Source of the DNA: CBDDKZ01 sp965230415
GTDB lineage: Bacteria > Bacteroidota > Bacteroidia > Cytophagales > JAAEPT01
Reading direction: 5' to 3'
Length of the DNA stretch: 64,000 nucleotides
NCBI GenBank assembly: GCA_965230415.1
Contig: CBDDKZ010000005.1
Coordinates: 806,001-870,000, forward strand
A program made the position numbers and the translations under genes. The notes beneath the pieces are model-generated. The model worked only from the letters and a program-made list of their open reading frames with translations. It made no database searches and had not been told where the DNA came from. This document shows, in pieces, positions 1 to 15,700 of the stretch. Numbering within the stretch: position 1 is the first letter of the stretch; each line of letters begins with the position of its first letter.

Positions 1-754
1 AGTTAGCAAAATAATCGCCTGCTTTATCCTGTAAAGTGTTATCTGTGATTTCTACCTTTTCTGTCGATAAGGTCAATACCTGATTCACATTGATGAAGGT
101 GACATTATGAACCACTACCTGCTCACCACCGTCAATTTTTATTAAGGTATTGCCTGTAACATTTCTAAAGAAGCCATCATTAATTTGTGCCACTCCATTG
201 AGATCCAGATTCATTACCGGTCCATCAACAGTACCTTGTCCTGGTTCTGCCACAATGAAAGTGGTAACTTCCAGGTCATTCAGCACGCCAGCAATGGTCG
301 CATTACCATTTTCAACAATTACATTGTTAAGGATCAGATTGGTAGTACCATCAGTGCTTTCAATGATATTGTTAGTGTTTTGCTTGAACTTAGTATCGAT
401 AAGTTTAATTTCTGCTGCACTTCCTTTTATGGCCGTACCGAAACTGTTAAAACCAACTTCTTTACTTTCCCATAAACCTACGTTACTGAGCACCAAACCA
501 TCCGAAACATTATCACCGGATACATGTACAAAATCACCTTCGCCGTTTAATCTCGTGTAATAGGCATTGGTAAATACGAGAGGAGCTGCCGGGGCAATAC
601 CTCTTTGCATAACATCTAAGTGGTCGAGCTCAAATTCAATTACTGCACCTACACCATAAAGTGCTCCGGCGTCATTGGCACAGTCGACCGCAGCCGTTAA
701 AGACCCTTCATAGTTATCACCTGGAGCGCCATTATTTGTATTTATAACGGTACA
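1..754 (-). repeat. Giant protein unit 11 (cut by window edge)
   Basis: Begins at residue 7341 with CTVINTNNGAPGDNYEGSLT, an expanded lead-in. Beta-helix coils follow and are still open at position 1 ('VEITDNTLQDKAGDYFAN'). Confidence 0.7.
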
Positions 755-3700
755 GGTAAATGGCTGGTCACCAATTACAAATTCACGACTAAACTCCGAT
801 GTTCCCGAAGTTCCGGTAACGGTTGCTACAAAGAACTTGTTTTCGGTATCGCTCAGATACTGCTCCGGTATTCTTGCTTCCCAGTTATTAGCTGCATCTA
901 CTTCCACTTCTACAATGAACGCTTCCGATGCAGTACCCAATGTATTTGCTGTGAACACCTGTACCAGTTCACCTGATGCATTTGCCGTGCCTGTTACTGT
1001 CACAAAACCATTACCAGGTGTCGAACCGGGGTTTACAAGCGGCGGATTAATATCGTTATTAGCTCCGGCTGCCAGTTCAATAGCTATCGCTTCCACTGCT
1101 TCGGCAGGGTTCTGCGCTATAGGTGTTCCGGAAATTATGTTTGCGGTTCCGGTTTCGATGTGAATACCACCATTTCCTAATTTAGCGATGACACTTCTGG
1201 CCAATTTATCGCCAATCAAGTTGTTACTACCGTTAATAACCACTGCGTAGTCACTGGTAGGAACTTGTGGTCCATAAGTACCCACTCTGGACAGGTTGAA
1301 ATAGACATTCTGCACCTGATTTAAATCTCCATTAATAATCAAGTTAGACTGAGACACATCTTGCGAACTAATGAAATCCAATTTATTGGCATTACCATTC
1401 AATTGAACTGCCGATTCAAATCCATTAATTGTCAGGTGCTTCATTTCGGTTCCGTTTGATTCAATGACAAAAGCGGTACCTGGGTAAGAACCATCTCCTA
1501 CAATAGTTACAGGAGGATCGATATTCGGGTCTATTCCGCCAAGGTTAGCCCCACCATCCACAACAATAGCATTTAGAATAGCCGGAAGTGCCGCGTCAAC
1601 TAATACCGTATTTTCGCCATTTGTAGCATCGGCTCCTGTGACGTTAAATTCAATCACACCACACTCCAATCTATTCGTTTGACGAATAACCTCATCCAAT
1701 GTACCTTCTGATTGTCCCAGGTATCCCTTGGTTACTGTACAAGTACATTCGGGACAGATTGATTGCACATCGCTAAACTGCGAACTTCTGTTATCGAGTG
1801 TACTAATGGCCATAAAGTATTCTCTTGATCCAATTTCATCACTAGCAAAAGCCTGCGTTATTGTAGATCCGTTAACTGTTTCTACTTCCGGAGCCAAAAG
1901 CTCACGTGGACTTGGAGTCTCACTGATATTGGCATAAATCTCTACAGTGCTTCCAGGTCGATAGGTTTCTACGGTGATCAAGTAATTGGTTCCGTCAAAT
2001 ACGATATCGGTAATTACCGGAGTAGCCGGTTGCCCGTTTGAAGGACCGGCTGCATCAGCGAAGGTCAAATCGAATGGAATGTCTGCGAAGTTTACAATCG
2101 AGGTATTTTCAATAGCTATTTCATCCGAAGCCCCGTTAACCAAAACAGGCGTTCCTTGATTGTATGCAATTTCATTTTCTGATAAGGCCACATTATTGGA
2201 TTCTGAAATCAGGATTCCATGATCGTCTCCACGAAGTAATTTATTGTTTGACACTGTAAGATTGTTCACCCTTGACAATTGCATACCTACCGATAGCATC
2301 TCATGTATTTCATTATTTTCAATGGTATTGTTTGTTGCTGATTCCCCTATTACTGCAATACCACTTTGTGTTGCTGCTACCTCATCGTTTAAATCAAGTC
2401 CAATTTTATTAGTTGCTATTAGCGTTTGATCGCTTACCGGCAGTGGTGTGTTATTAGCCAGCTCATCGGCTGTGGCGGTCATCTCATTGTCAATGTAAAT
2501 GGCCACGTCTGATGTTGCAAACAAGGTGTTATCGTGCACATTGGCTGCGATATTATCTCTTATGTAAACTGCACTCACTGCATTGCTTATGGTATTATTA
2601 GCTACTTCGATATTCGCACGATTGGTGGCAATACCATGTCCGCCTGTCGTATTAATAACTGCATTACTAATTTGAGTCAATCCGGCACCACTTACCTCAA
2701 TACCATCTCCAGCGACATTACTTATTTCAATATTATCTAAAGAAATAGCGTTGTCTGTGACAAGCTGGAAGCCTATACCATTACCTGAAATGATACTGAT
2801 ATCTGTAATAGTGGCCGCATTCACCGGGTTTTCGATATAAACAGTAGTCGCATCGTAACCTTGAATATCCTCATTTGAATGGAAGTCTAATTCTTCTGAA
2901 TTCTTCGAACTAAATGCAATTGCACCTGAACTATGCACCACATCGCTATTGAAGAAGTTTTCATAAACTTCTGTTTTCACGCTTCCTTCCTCTTCAATTC
3001 CGCTACCTTCGTTGGAGAAGGTATTGTCAAATACAGCAACCTGCGGTGTTTCCTGCATATAGATAGCTGTCCCTGCACCTGTAAAAGTATTGGTATTAAT
3101 TTCGGCAAAATCTGTCGCTGCATTTTTATTCAAGCCGACATAGTAGATACCATGAGTGGATGCCTCAATCGCGTTCTCGGAGATCTCTAATTTACCCACT
3201 AGTTCGGTATTGATATTAATACCTACCCCCGTACTATACAGGCCTATTTGGTTGTTAGTAATCGTAATATCTTCATTAATAGCACCATCAACCTGAATGG
3301 CACTTCCTGTCGATGCAGCAAATTGGTTTTCATTAATAAGTACTGACTCCGTAAACCTCAGGTGTACCGGAATATAGAATGTTCCTATTGAGCTAGCATC
3401 TTGAGCCACCCCGAACCGGTTGTTGTTTATAGTTAAGTTTGTACAGTAGTCGCCACTGAAACCTTGTGCTACGAGTGCAGCGCTGGTATGTGTTCCAAAT
3501 TCATTATTGCTAATGGTCACATCGTCTGACTGCTGAACACGGACGGCATTTCCACCGGCGATATTTGATGCCGGATCAACATTCATCGGGAATACCGAGT
3601 TGAAATGACAATCCTTGATTTCAGCATTCACTGTGTAACTCACGCCAATGGCACGATCACTGTAATTGTAGAAATGACAGTTTTCGACTACTGTATTTTC

Positions 3701-6700
3701 CTGATTGATATCGAGCAGTATCGTTCCGTTGGCAAAGAATAGGTTTTCGAGATAGTGTCCGGCTCCCGGATTCATTGTGCCGCTATAAGTAATAGGTGCT
3801 GCCGTTCCATTACCTGCATCGAGAATAACCACCTGCTGCCCATCAGGGTATCCTTCAGTCATATTTTCCTGAGTAGAACCTAATATACGCACGCCATATG
3901 GGTTAGTAATTGGCTCGTTTGGCACCGGTAGGTAATGCGGACCGGATAGTGGTATTGCAAATACAATATCAGCGCTGGCACCAATTTCCGTACCCACCAA
4001 GTTGGCACACAATATGGCAGCTTTTAAGGACCCGTCGCCATCTGGTAGTGTATTTACTACCGGACATACAAACGGTAGGTCGGTTGCATCAAATTGTGCA
4101 GACAATTGCGAAGTATTTACTGGTGTCACCTCATCAACCTGTTCATCGGTAGCTGTGAAGATCCACTCACCAAGTCCACTTCTGAAGCCGTCAAGGTCGG
4201 AGGTATTTACAGTTATACCTTGTTCTTCGTACACCCAGTAGTTGCTTGCAGGAGCAAACACGCTGGTAGCATCACCTGCTTCTACCGTTGTCACAAATTC
4301 AGTTGCGTGTTCCGGATTGCCATCGTTTCTAAAGATTTCGATCTTATCACCTTCTTGCTGTGTGCGACCAGAGATCACCATATCCACTTCAACAATACCA
4401 CCTGGTACCAAAGAGCTAATAGTAAGGTAACCGCCTACCACTTCCGGTGCAGGCTTGCCATCGTTGCCTTCTTCGTCTGTACCGTAGGCAAGATTGATCG
4501 CTAATTCTCCATTATTGAAGAACAAGTTTTCAGATAATTTATTGAGTCTCGCTGTACCGGCTGGGCCTGTAATTAGCACGCCATTTGCTTCATTGTAAGC
4601 AATTACGTTACCTGCCCCCCCTAGATTCCCAATATTCTCATTCGATCCTTTCAGCCTGACACCGTTGCCTTCATTACCTAGATCCACATATTGATCGTCA
4701 CCAATTTTTGCTACACCAATGAAATTGGAGAACAACTCAAGTACCCCGTCATTGGCCTGGTAAACCCCATCGGCCGCGTTATTTCCAATAATGTTTCCGG
4801 TAGCATGGCAAAGCGCCGTTGTATTACTCAAAATACCATAACCGTTACCTCCTTCTGTTGTGAAAGACGGATCTGTTCCGATGTAGTTAAACTCAATTTC
4901 AACACTTGCTTCTCCGGAAAGGAATATTCCGGAAAGGCCATTACCATTGATGATATTGGCATTTTCAAAACCAATGTAGCCTACATCAACAGCGCCGATA
5001 CTATGATCAATGATGATACCATTTCCGGTATTTTTCAGATTCTCATCCGGGTTACCAATCACATTTTTGAGGATGGAACCACCCGATCCGCTAAGCATCA
5101 ATCCACTACCTTCGTTGCCATAAACAACATTTTCGGAAATATTTGCGCTCTGGCAGTCCAATAACTGGATACCGTAAGTATTATTTCCTATGGACGTATT
5201 ATTTTGAACGGTGGCGTAATTTCGAACTCTTAGTTCCAATCCCTTACCGTAGTTATTATTTATTACATTATTTCTTATTTCCGTACTTCCTACACCTATA
5301 GCACCTTTGGAATCTTCTATCAATACACCTCTGCCGTTATCTGTAATAATATTCCCATCGTTTTCAGTATCGCTTCCCAGAAATACAACACCCGAAGCGG
5401 TTATTTCGATACCATGTTCCGTATTACCATCCAGCGTACCATCAGGACGCTGACCTATCACATTTCTTACGATACCTATCTGATCTGTATTTGTAATGTA
5501 TACTCCTTCATTTTTGTTGTCATAGACAAAGTTATTTTCGAGAGCGATGCTACCGGCTTCTTTAATATGAATACCCGCTCCTTGGTTGCTGGCAATCACG
5601 TTTCCGGAGATCACAGCGTTCGTTAAAGTCTGATCATCTGCAAAAAAGCCATCGTTAGCTGAAAGTGTAATTTGGTTTCCTACGACATTTTCAACCGTTC
5701 CATGTAGCAAATGAATACCGTGAGCGGCACTATTAGTTATGGTATTGTTGTAAAGTGTGGTCACCGCTTTACCTGCACTTCGTATGTCAATACCGTTGCT
5801 ACCAGGGTTGGTCATCACGTTTTCACACACACAGCCATCCAGACCCGAGCCTTCCAAATAAATGGCGGCCCCGTTGCCTCCGTTTGAAATTGTATTACCA
5901 ACAATACCACTTAAGCTTATCTCCTCTTTCGAGCAATTTTTAAATACCTGAAGATCCATAATCGAAGCTCCAATTTGTTCCATTGCCATATCTGCAATCA
6001 ATGGAGCAGAAGCACCACCCGTTGTATGTACCAATTCCCCATTAACGAAGTAGTTGATATCAGTACCAGACAACTCTATTGCAAAAATGTCATTGGCCGT
6101 ATATTGCCCAAGGTTCACACTCGTCAGTTCCCCAACTGCACTCTCATAAATGGTTACGAAACCATTATCCTTACCTAAAAAGGCGTAGTTGATTGTTGTA
6201 TAATCGTTGTCAACATTTGTAGTGCTAATACCGGCAGCGGCCTCAAATGCAGGGTTCATACGGAACACAATAATATCACCATTTTCAATGGCTGCGTCGG
6301 TAATTGCCGCACCCGCTCCCCATGTTGTAGACGGCCCTGTTTTTGTAATCGTATTTCCGTTAACCTCCACTTCAGACTGCGCTGTCACTTCATAGTCTTC
6401 AGCGGCACATCCTGCCAAAACATAACGTAGTTCAGCATCTGCCGGAGGCGTACAATCTTGCAGGAAGTCAGAACTAATGAAGCTCATCGACTTATTGCTG
6501 ATGCTGTTAAAGGTATTATCTTTTACCTCACCGCAGTGGAAAGTTGCCTGGTTAGTAGCAATACCAAAAGTTCCTCCTTCGAATGCATTTTCTTTGATTT
6601 CAAATCCACTAAAGTCACCTGTAAGTGACACAGCGGTAACACAAGAAGTAAAGTTATTGCCGGCAATCTCACCATCACTTATAACCGTTGATGATGAACC

Positions 6701-9700
6701 TACCGAAATAGCCTGATCCAAGGTATTAAAGTGGAGCCCTTTGATCTCCAAATGTTCAACAGCCTGATCAACCACAAATCCATTCAAGGTATTAGTTGCT
6801 CCCTGAACTGTTACAACAGGCATACCTGTGAAGCCTGGCTGTGAAGTACCATCAATGATGATATCATCCGTAATATCCAACTGTGTTTGTATCGTTATTA
6901 CTTTAGATTCAGATTCAGGAATCGCGAAATACAAGGTATTTAAGCCCGGTGCTTCATTAGCACATTCCAGCGCTCTTCTTAAAGACCCTATTCCTGCGTC
7001 TTCATTATTCGTCACATACGGAGAACAAGTCATATATGCTGCATCTGAGAAGTCGGAAGTCCTATTTTGTGCGCTAATAGTAGCCACAACATCTCCAGAG
7101 AATCCAAGATTAACAATATTAGACTGAGGAATGCTCCAATTAGTCCCTGTTACGTTGTCAATGTAGGCAACCAGCATGTCCGCACTCACCCCTGCCGGAT
7201 CGCTATCCGTACTGTAAACTTCGATGCGGTATGTGTTAGATGGCGCCAGGTGGTCAACCACTGCTTGTGGTACATTACCCTGAATTCCTTCTGCCGATGC
7301 GTTGGTTATAGTCGGCACGTTATCATAGATTACATCACTTGCATTGTGTGTACTTGCTATGGCGTCGATTAGTTTATTGTCCTTTTCAAAGATATTGGTA
7401 TTAAGAATGGCCACATTAGTTGCCATATCCCTGGAAATACCTGTACCAGGTATGTTAAAGTTGTTATGACCAATGTGATTACCCTGTACATGTGCTTCAG
7501 CAGCACCGAAGGTCACATTATGCGAATTACTTTGAATTAATACTCCATAATTGTTAGCATTCGAAGCAGCATTAGTATATGCCAAGCCACTCGGGCCTAC
7601 GTTAATGTTATTACGAAGAATAGATACATTATTAGATCTGTTTGTATATTTTCTAATAGCAGCAATATCGGTGTATCCAATGCCTGAACGGTCATAATCC
7701 ACACCAATATAGTTACGATCGGCTTCTCCCGGGCCTCCTAAGGTGATGTCTTTGTCAGAGTTGAGCTCAATAACCTGCGCATATCTTGAGGCAATCACTG
7801 ATTCTCCGGTTCTGTCTGTACCAATTTTGTTACCGGCAATAATTACGTCGTCATCAGGGTTAATCATCGTGCCCCATATTTGAACAAAAGCAATCATAGC
7901 CGCATTGGCATCATTGCTACTTTGTACCGGTGCAATCCAGTTATCACGAATCTCACAGTTATAGTCAAATCCGGTAAACCACATCAAAGAACCTATAGAA
8001 CGGTATGGATAAACCTGACCGTTATTTTCAGTCACCCCAATGTGATTATTTACGATACTTAGATTATCCAGGGTAAATGGTTGTGCTTCGATTTGACCAT
8101 AAATCACATTTGGATCACCACTATTAGACCCAATGTTTAAATTCACGTTTTGTGAAGCGGTTTCCATGTAGAATGAAATGGCTTGCGTAACAGTTCGCAT
8201 TTGATTGTTGTTGTACAAAGCATCATCCACACCGTCTCTACCAAGACCCAGTATATTGCCATTTACGATATTGTAGTCTACATCACTATTGACGCCTTCA
8301 AGGCGCAAAAGCTTGGTCCATGATTGATTTGACATGGCCGCATTGCGCTCGAAATTCACAGTAACATTTGACAAAGTACCAAACTTGATCACATTATTCC
8401 TATCTCCTGTTTCCATGTTCGATAGCACTTCACCATCTCGATTTAAGCCGAAGTTGTTATTGATAATATTGATGCTACTTGAAATTTTGTCAATTCCATC
8501 CAGGTGATGTACATACAGCACCTCAGACAAATATTCACCTTGTGCCCACAAAGGTCTTGTACCGGTAATGGTGTTACGTTCATTGTCCTCACCACCAATA
8601 TTCAGATTAAATGTGGTAGTCTGATTTGTTCCGTCAAAGATGATACCTGCCTCATGAGATACGTCGACGTTTAGTGTACCGTCAAGGTCGCAGAATCCCA
8701 TCACATTACCTTTGATAGCTCCGTTCGTGATATTAACAATGTTAATACCCACGTTATTGGCAATGATTTTATTACCGTTGTCCGTTGTTTGTCCAATTTC
8801 AAAGTCACGAGCCTGATTACCAGACGCATCACCTAATTGGATACTGATATTATTATCCAGATTGTCTGTTTCATTATAATCTGTACCAAAAAGGTTATTG
8901 GTTAATGTAGTATGCTGACCGTTGTCCTGAATACCTATATCACATGAATAGATGATATTGTCGTCAATAGTTACATAATCCGAAGTCGGATCGAGTGTAA
9001 TGGCATTTGCAAAGCCACTCATGGTCAAACCGGCAAGTGTTGTTGTGTATTCTTCCGATCCTGTTGAAGCAAAATTAAAACCATTAACAGTAGTATTGTT
9101 GGCTACTAAATGAAGTGTTGGATCGTTGCTAAAACCAGTGAGGTCGATAATCACCGGTTTCGTAACCGGAGGTAAATCGGTCAACACGTTAATTTGCTGT
9201 GTACCTGCTACGTTAAAGGTAGGCTCGTCAAATTCAATGATTACAATATCTTCCGGACGTGTATTAGCGCACTCTAAAGCCGCACGTAAGGAGCCATCAT
9301 CTACGTCGTCCAGATTTGAAACCAGGGTATTACAACTTATGTTAGCCGGTGTACTGAAAGGCGAAGTTTTATTTTCGGCAGTAACATGTGCTACAATGTA
9401 ACCGTCGTATTCAGGATCTGAAATATCATCTGCTGGTATGGACCAGCTTGGACCAGTTGCTCCTTCTAACACTGCTATTAACTCTGAAATTCTTAATCCG
9501 TCTTCAGAGGATTTATAAACTTCAATTCGATAAGGTTGATTGTTTGTTGCCAGATTGCCTTCTACAACTCCGACAATTGCTGTTTCGATAAACCCACCAG
9601 TAATTTTCGGTGCGTTGATAGGTAGTGAGGCAGGATCTCCTTCGTAAAGGTTGGAATTATTTATTACAAGCGGTTCATTCTCTCCAAGAATAATGGTTCT

Positions 9701-12700
9701 GCTAATTTCAACGTTTTCACTGTTCATGATATTGAAGCCAATACCTGTATTCAAAGATTCTGCACCGGTTGGACTTATACCAAGCACATTATCATTGAAA
9801 ATGAGGTTCTCAGCATTTTCGATGTAAATAGCATCCGCAAAATTGCGGTTCAATATATTATTATGTATTTGGGAATTAGCTGCACCAAGAAGGTACATAG
9901 CACTTTCTGAAGTGCTTGTAATATTATTATAACTGATTTCAGAACCGGTTTGTAAAAACAGCCCTCGTTCCGAGTGTGTAATAAAGTTATCAAATATACC
10001 TCCTACAGTTGTTCCAGCCGTGTGTATTGCATAACGTCCTCCATTATTTATGAAAGAGTTGCTCATTATCATATAGATTTGATCATCATTGGTTGTAGAC
10101 CCTGCAAATATGCCATAGGTTCCTGTCGAATTTTGAAATCCGTTTCTGTAAATACACCCCTCAAGTGACGATTCACTAAATACTACACCACTTGATGCAA
10201 TTCCATCTAACACGTTATCGAATACACCAGTATTTGAAACTGTTCGCACAGTGTTGTTTTTGAACACTTTAAGATCATAGATAGAAGCGCCCTGGTTATT
10301 TAATGCGAATACCGGATAAAGATCAGTTACACCAGATGCATCAGATTTATAACTCATGAGCTCATTATTCACAAAATACTGTACTTTCTGATCCTTGAAA
10401 AGGATCGTAATAAGGTCTGATTCCTTATAATTATTAGAAATAAGGTGGTAACTCAGATCAGCATCTTTGTGAAATACATCCAGCTTCCCAAGACTATTTA
10501 ACCTTAAAGCATAATCCATCGTTGTGGAGCCTGAATTGGCAGGGTCTTGTGAAAGACCTATGAATTGATCGTGAGCAGGGGAAGCTCTGAAAGTAATATA
10601 GTCTCCATCCTGAAGTGTCACATCTAAGGAACCATTAGCATTATCCCACCCTGTCGTTTCTGTTTTGGTAATTGTATTTCCTTCTTTTTCAAGACCTGCA
10701 TGATTGCTTAATGTATAAGGTGAATCATCAATTCCCGGAATCTGGAAGAATTCCTTATCCATATTAGGATACATAAAACGGTATTCCTGAAATTGACCGT
10801 CGACATTTTTATATATTTTCAGGTTATTGATCACGTTGTTCTGGCGATACATGCGAATATCTAAACGATAGGTTTTAGTTGGGTCTGCCTGGGACTCGTA
10901 CTCGTACCATTCATCATCTACGCCGTAGCGTACTTTTCCATCAATCAACCAAACTTTTAACTTAGAGTTTGCGTCATAAGGTTTTTTGTTCGGACTTACT
11001 TCACTTATTACAGTAAGATCATCTTCCCGAACGAGTACACTTGTATTTGCAAACAAAGCAAAATCGATCCCATTTAACACAGGAGCTTCATCAGGATCGG
11101 TCAAACCAACTATCACATGACCTCTAGGAACCTGAAATTCAATTAGATCTCCGTTTTCAATTGGAATGTCCACAGAGCCATAGCCATTTTCCCAATCATA
11201 GTGATTCCACTTTCTAATTGTTGTACCATAATAATGCAGGCCTTCATCACCAACCATTTTTATAAACCTGTCGGCAATACAATCCTCATGCATATCTGCA
11301 TTGAGTACATAAACAGGATTGGTACAATTGTAAAATTCGTTGGAGTTAATAAATGAACAATAGGCTTGAGTACCTTTTACTGCAACAGCTTGATTGCAAT
11401 TCGTAAACACGTTATCATATACATCAAATTGAGCAGTAGTATTTTGTGCAAACACGCCATATGTACCACTGGTAAATTGGTTATCATGAATTGAAACATT
11501 ACCTACTGTGCCCAAACCTCTGAGTAAAATACCTGTTGCAATACCGTCAAATGATAATCCATGAATTTCAGCATAATCGGTTGGCTCAATTATAAACCCA
11601 CTAAATATACCACCACCATTCTTCAATTTAACAGGTCCGTTTGTACCATAAGTTGGCTGTGTTGTACCGTCAATGATCACCTCGTTCGTCAATATATTCG
11701 ATGCATTTAGTACAATTTCGTTATTACCGCTTGCTATCTCATCTGCCGGTATGTCGAATACGATTTTTGCTATACCCTCGGTGGCGTTGGCACACGCTAC
11801 CGCCTGTTGAATAGATCCTTCTACATCGATACCACTTTCCAGTGTTGTGACCGGGCAGGTTGACAAAGGAGGCAAAGCTGATACTTCGAAAGGAGCAGAA
11901 AGTTCGGAAGTTTGTCCTTCTGCTGTAACCGTAGCTACAATGTAACCGGTATATTCAGGGTCCAATAATTCTTCTAAACCTATATTCCAGTTACTATCTG
12001 TAAAATTATTGGCAATAGCATAAAGCTCTGATGCGCTATTTCCGGATTCATTTGATTTAAATAATTCTATTCTATAAGTCTGACCATTAGTTTCAAGTTC
12101 ACCATCAACAATACCTCTGACACCTACAGCTGTAGAAGCAAGTGTTATTTGCGGTGAGTAGATTGGTTCGGTGTTTCCATTTTCGTATATATTGGAAGTT
12201 CCTCTCAAATTGATTGCAATTTGATTACAATGAATAATATTGTCGCTTATAGAGATGAAATCGGAGCCTGATATTTCCATACCATGGCCTCTTGTATGTA
12301 TAATATTACCTAATTCATTTTGACCTATTATATTATTATGTACACTTCCATTGTGCGCATTACCCAGAATAATACCGTTACCGTTTATATCATAGAGCAT
12401 ATTACCATGCACCTCTATGCCATCTACGTCGTTAAAATGCATTCCTATGCCTCCCGTAAGCTTAAAGACATTATCGACGATTTCCATGCTTCCTTTATTA
12501 TTATTAAGCGCATAAATTCCTCGATCGCCAACATTGGTAAAAGTGTTATTAAATATATTTTTTACGTTGTCTATAGTTAACAATCCTCTTCCAGAATTAT
12601 TTGAAATGTCATTATGCATCACCGCCAAAATACCTCCATTACTACTATGCGCTCTTAAGGCATGTGTTCCACCATCCACTTTATTGGCACAAATACAACC

Positions 12701-15700
12701 GTCAATATCGGTATCGTTTATTCTTATCGCATCATCTCCTGTAGTATTATTAATGATATTACCACTAATTGCTGTCTCACCCACATTAATTATTTCTCCT
12801 CCCTTATGAATTTGAAGATCTCTGACTTTTGAACCTGCGAGATGGAAAGCATAATCCAGCTTCAATTGAGTTAACCCGACAGGAACATTTGACACTTTAT
12901 CTAATTTTTCTCCTCCTCGGTAATAGTGAATTTGTCCATCTTTAAATTGAATGGTAAAACGTGTGGATTCGTCAAACACTCCTAAATTGGAAGCTGATCT
13001 ATAACTACCATTTTCTAAAACCACCAATCCTACATCAGCATTAGTCGATGGATAAAGTGCATAATCGATGGATGTATAATGCGGATCTGATGCCTCTCCA
13101 GGGTCTGTTAACCCAACCATAAACACGGATCCTTCGGTCCAGTAATAGGTCACGTAATCACCGTCTTCGATAAGCACATCTCCTTCTCCACCTGAAGTTC
13201 CCCAAATACCCGCTGTATTTTCTATGAAATCGCCATTTTGTTGAATTCCTACCGGTGCCGTCACTTCATATGCTACCGCTCCGGAAGCCGGGATAGCAGC
13301 TGTGATCGCTTGTTCTTCTGCGTAGTGTAATTTGTAAACTCGTTCTACATCGTCTTCCGTTTTCACCACGGTAATATTTCTCAATTGAGAGCCATCTAAA
13401 TATAGCGTGAAATCAATAAAGAATGATGAAATAGTAATATTATCATCGCTGCCCAGTAAAATATCATCTTTGTAATACAAAATGCTTCCATCCAACAATT
13501 GAATCTTAAACACACTTTCCGCATCAAATGCATAATCCGGATTATCGGCACTGCTTAATAGACTACCCGATCCATTTTTCATCAGGTAAATTCCATCCGA
13601 TCTGTGCGGGTATAAAGCGTAATCAATTTGATTATATTGATAATTGGCACTTTGCTCAGAAAGTCCCATAAAGGCCACATCTCTGTCTGTACCCGTAACC
13701 TGGAATGTCACATAATCGCCATTCTCAATTTTCATATTCAGTGTTCCACCAGCGGTATTCCAAGAGGTAGTAGACCATTTTTCTACTGTTGTTCCATGTA
13801 TTGTTATTTCAGCAGCTCCTAAAACTTCCAGTGACTTACCTCCCAAACATGCTTCGTGCATATGAGCGTTGGTCATGTTAATTGGTGTTTCCACTCCATT
13901 GAAGGTATTGTTAGAAATATGTGAGCAATGTATTTGTGTTCCACTTGCCTGAATACCTGTAGTATTTGTAGACTCAAAGATATTGCGCAGCACTTCATAC
14001 TGATCGACCGTATTGGTCAAATCAACACCTACCACACAATTACGGAATGTATTGTTTGTGATCCAACCGTTGGAAACTGTTGAACCAGAAAGACCAGCGC
14101 TTACACCTCTTTGGAAACCATCAAAATGCATAGCATTAAGTTGAGCATAACCCTGAGATTGAATATCAAAACCAATAGATGCTCCTGACGATACCAAAGT
14201 GATAGGGTTTACAGCATTTTCTGCCTGTGTATTAGCGTCTATTGTTACGTCGTTGGTAAGTACCAATGGTTCCGTAACATTTATGAGTTTTTCACCGCTG
14301 GCAGGTATTGCAAATCCGATGATCGCCGGACCTTCCTGGTCATTTGCACAATCCACAGCAGCGGCTAAGGAGCCTTCTCCAAAGGAGTTGGTGTTAATCA
14401 CCAAACAGGTAGCTACGTTTGCTACATTATTGGCCAGATATGGATCTGACAATTCAGAAGTTTTATTATCAACTGTCACGGTTGCTACTAAGTAACCATT
14501 ATACAATGGATCTAAAATATCCTCAACCGGTATTGACCAGTCCGCCCCGGTGAAACTGTTAGCAGAAGCATACAACTCTTGCGTGCTGAGCCCTTCTTCC
14601 GAAGTCTTATAAAGCTCAATAGTATATGGCGCTGATGAATTAACTAAACGTCCGCTAACATTACCTTTTACCGGTATATCAATACCTGCACGTGTAATAA
14701 CCGGAGGAAGTAGCGTAATCGTATTCGGATTAGCCTCGTCTTCATAGAAGTTTGATGTAGCATTGAGGTTTATGGCTTTTAATGTGCTGTAACTTGTATT
14801 GTTGATTAAAGTTATGTTTTGACCATTACGAATATCAAAGCCGTTTTCACCATTTATAGAAATACTTCCATCAGAATCCATTCCTAAGACATTGTCTTCA
14901 ACTACAATGTTTTGTGCATTGTCAAAATACATGCCATCATCAGCACAATCTAAAATGAGGTTATCTGTAATTTCTACATTTTGAGTACCATCTAACTCTA
15001 TACCATTATCGCCGATTGTGTTAAATTTGTTATGACGTATGGATACACTTGTGGAAGCACCCACATACATACCACTACCATTATTCGTTGTGCTATTTAC
15101 GGTATTTCCTATAACATCTACGTGACCTAAATTAGTATTATCCCCTAGGACAATTGCTTTGGCGTTGGTTCCCGTAATTTCGTTCCAGTTAATTGCCATA
15201 GTCTGCGCACCTTGATTTACACCAATAGCAAGACTTACATCCGTATTTATTTCATTGTGCATGAAGGCATTAACATGCGACCCTGTATTGATAGATATAA
15301 TTCTATCATTTACATTATTGGCACAGACACATCCATCAATAGTAGCTGAGCCTAAGTGCATTCCGATTGCATTTGTACCCGAAATGGTATTACCAAAAAT
15401 CCCCGTATTCGAAACTGCCTTTACCTCATTATTCACACCATGCTTGTAAACATTCAGATCCAAAATATTTCTACCCAATTCCTGCATATACAACATCACA
15501 TGTAATTGTTCCACTCCCTCTGTCACAGTAGACACATGCTCCATTTTTCTATTGTTATGGAAATAATGTACCTCTCCATCTTTGAATTGCATTGCTAATA
15601 GATCTCCCTCTTTATAGAACATATCTCCAAAGCCATTCATTCTTTGTTGTGACTTTTCGGTCACAAGTAAATAATTGCCTTGCTCAGGATGTTCAGCATC

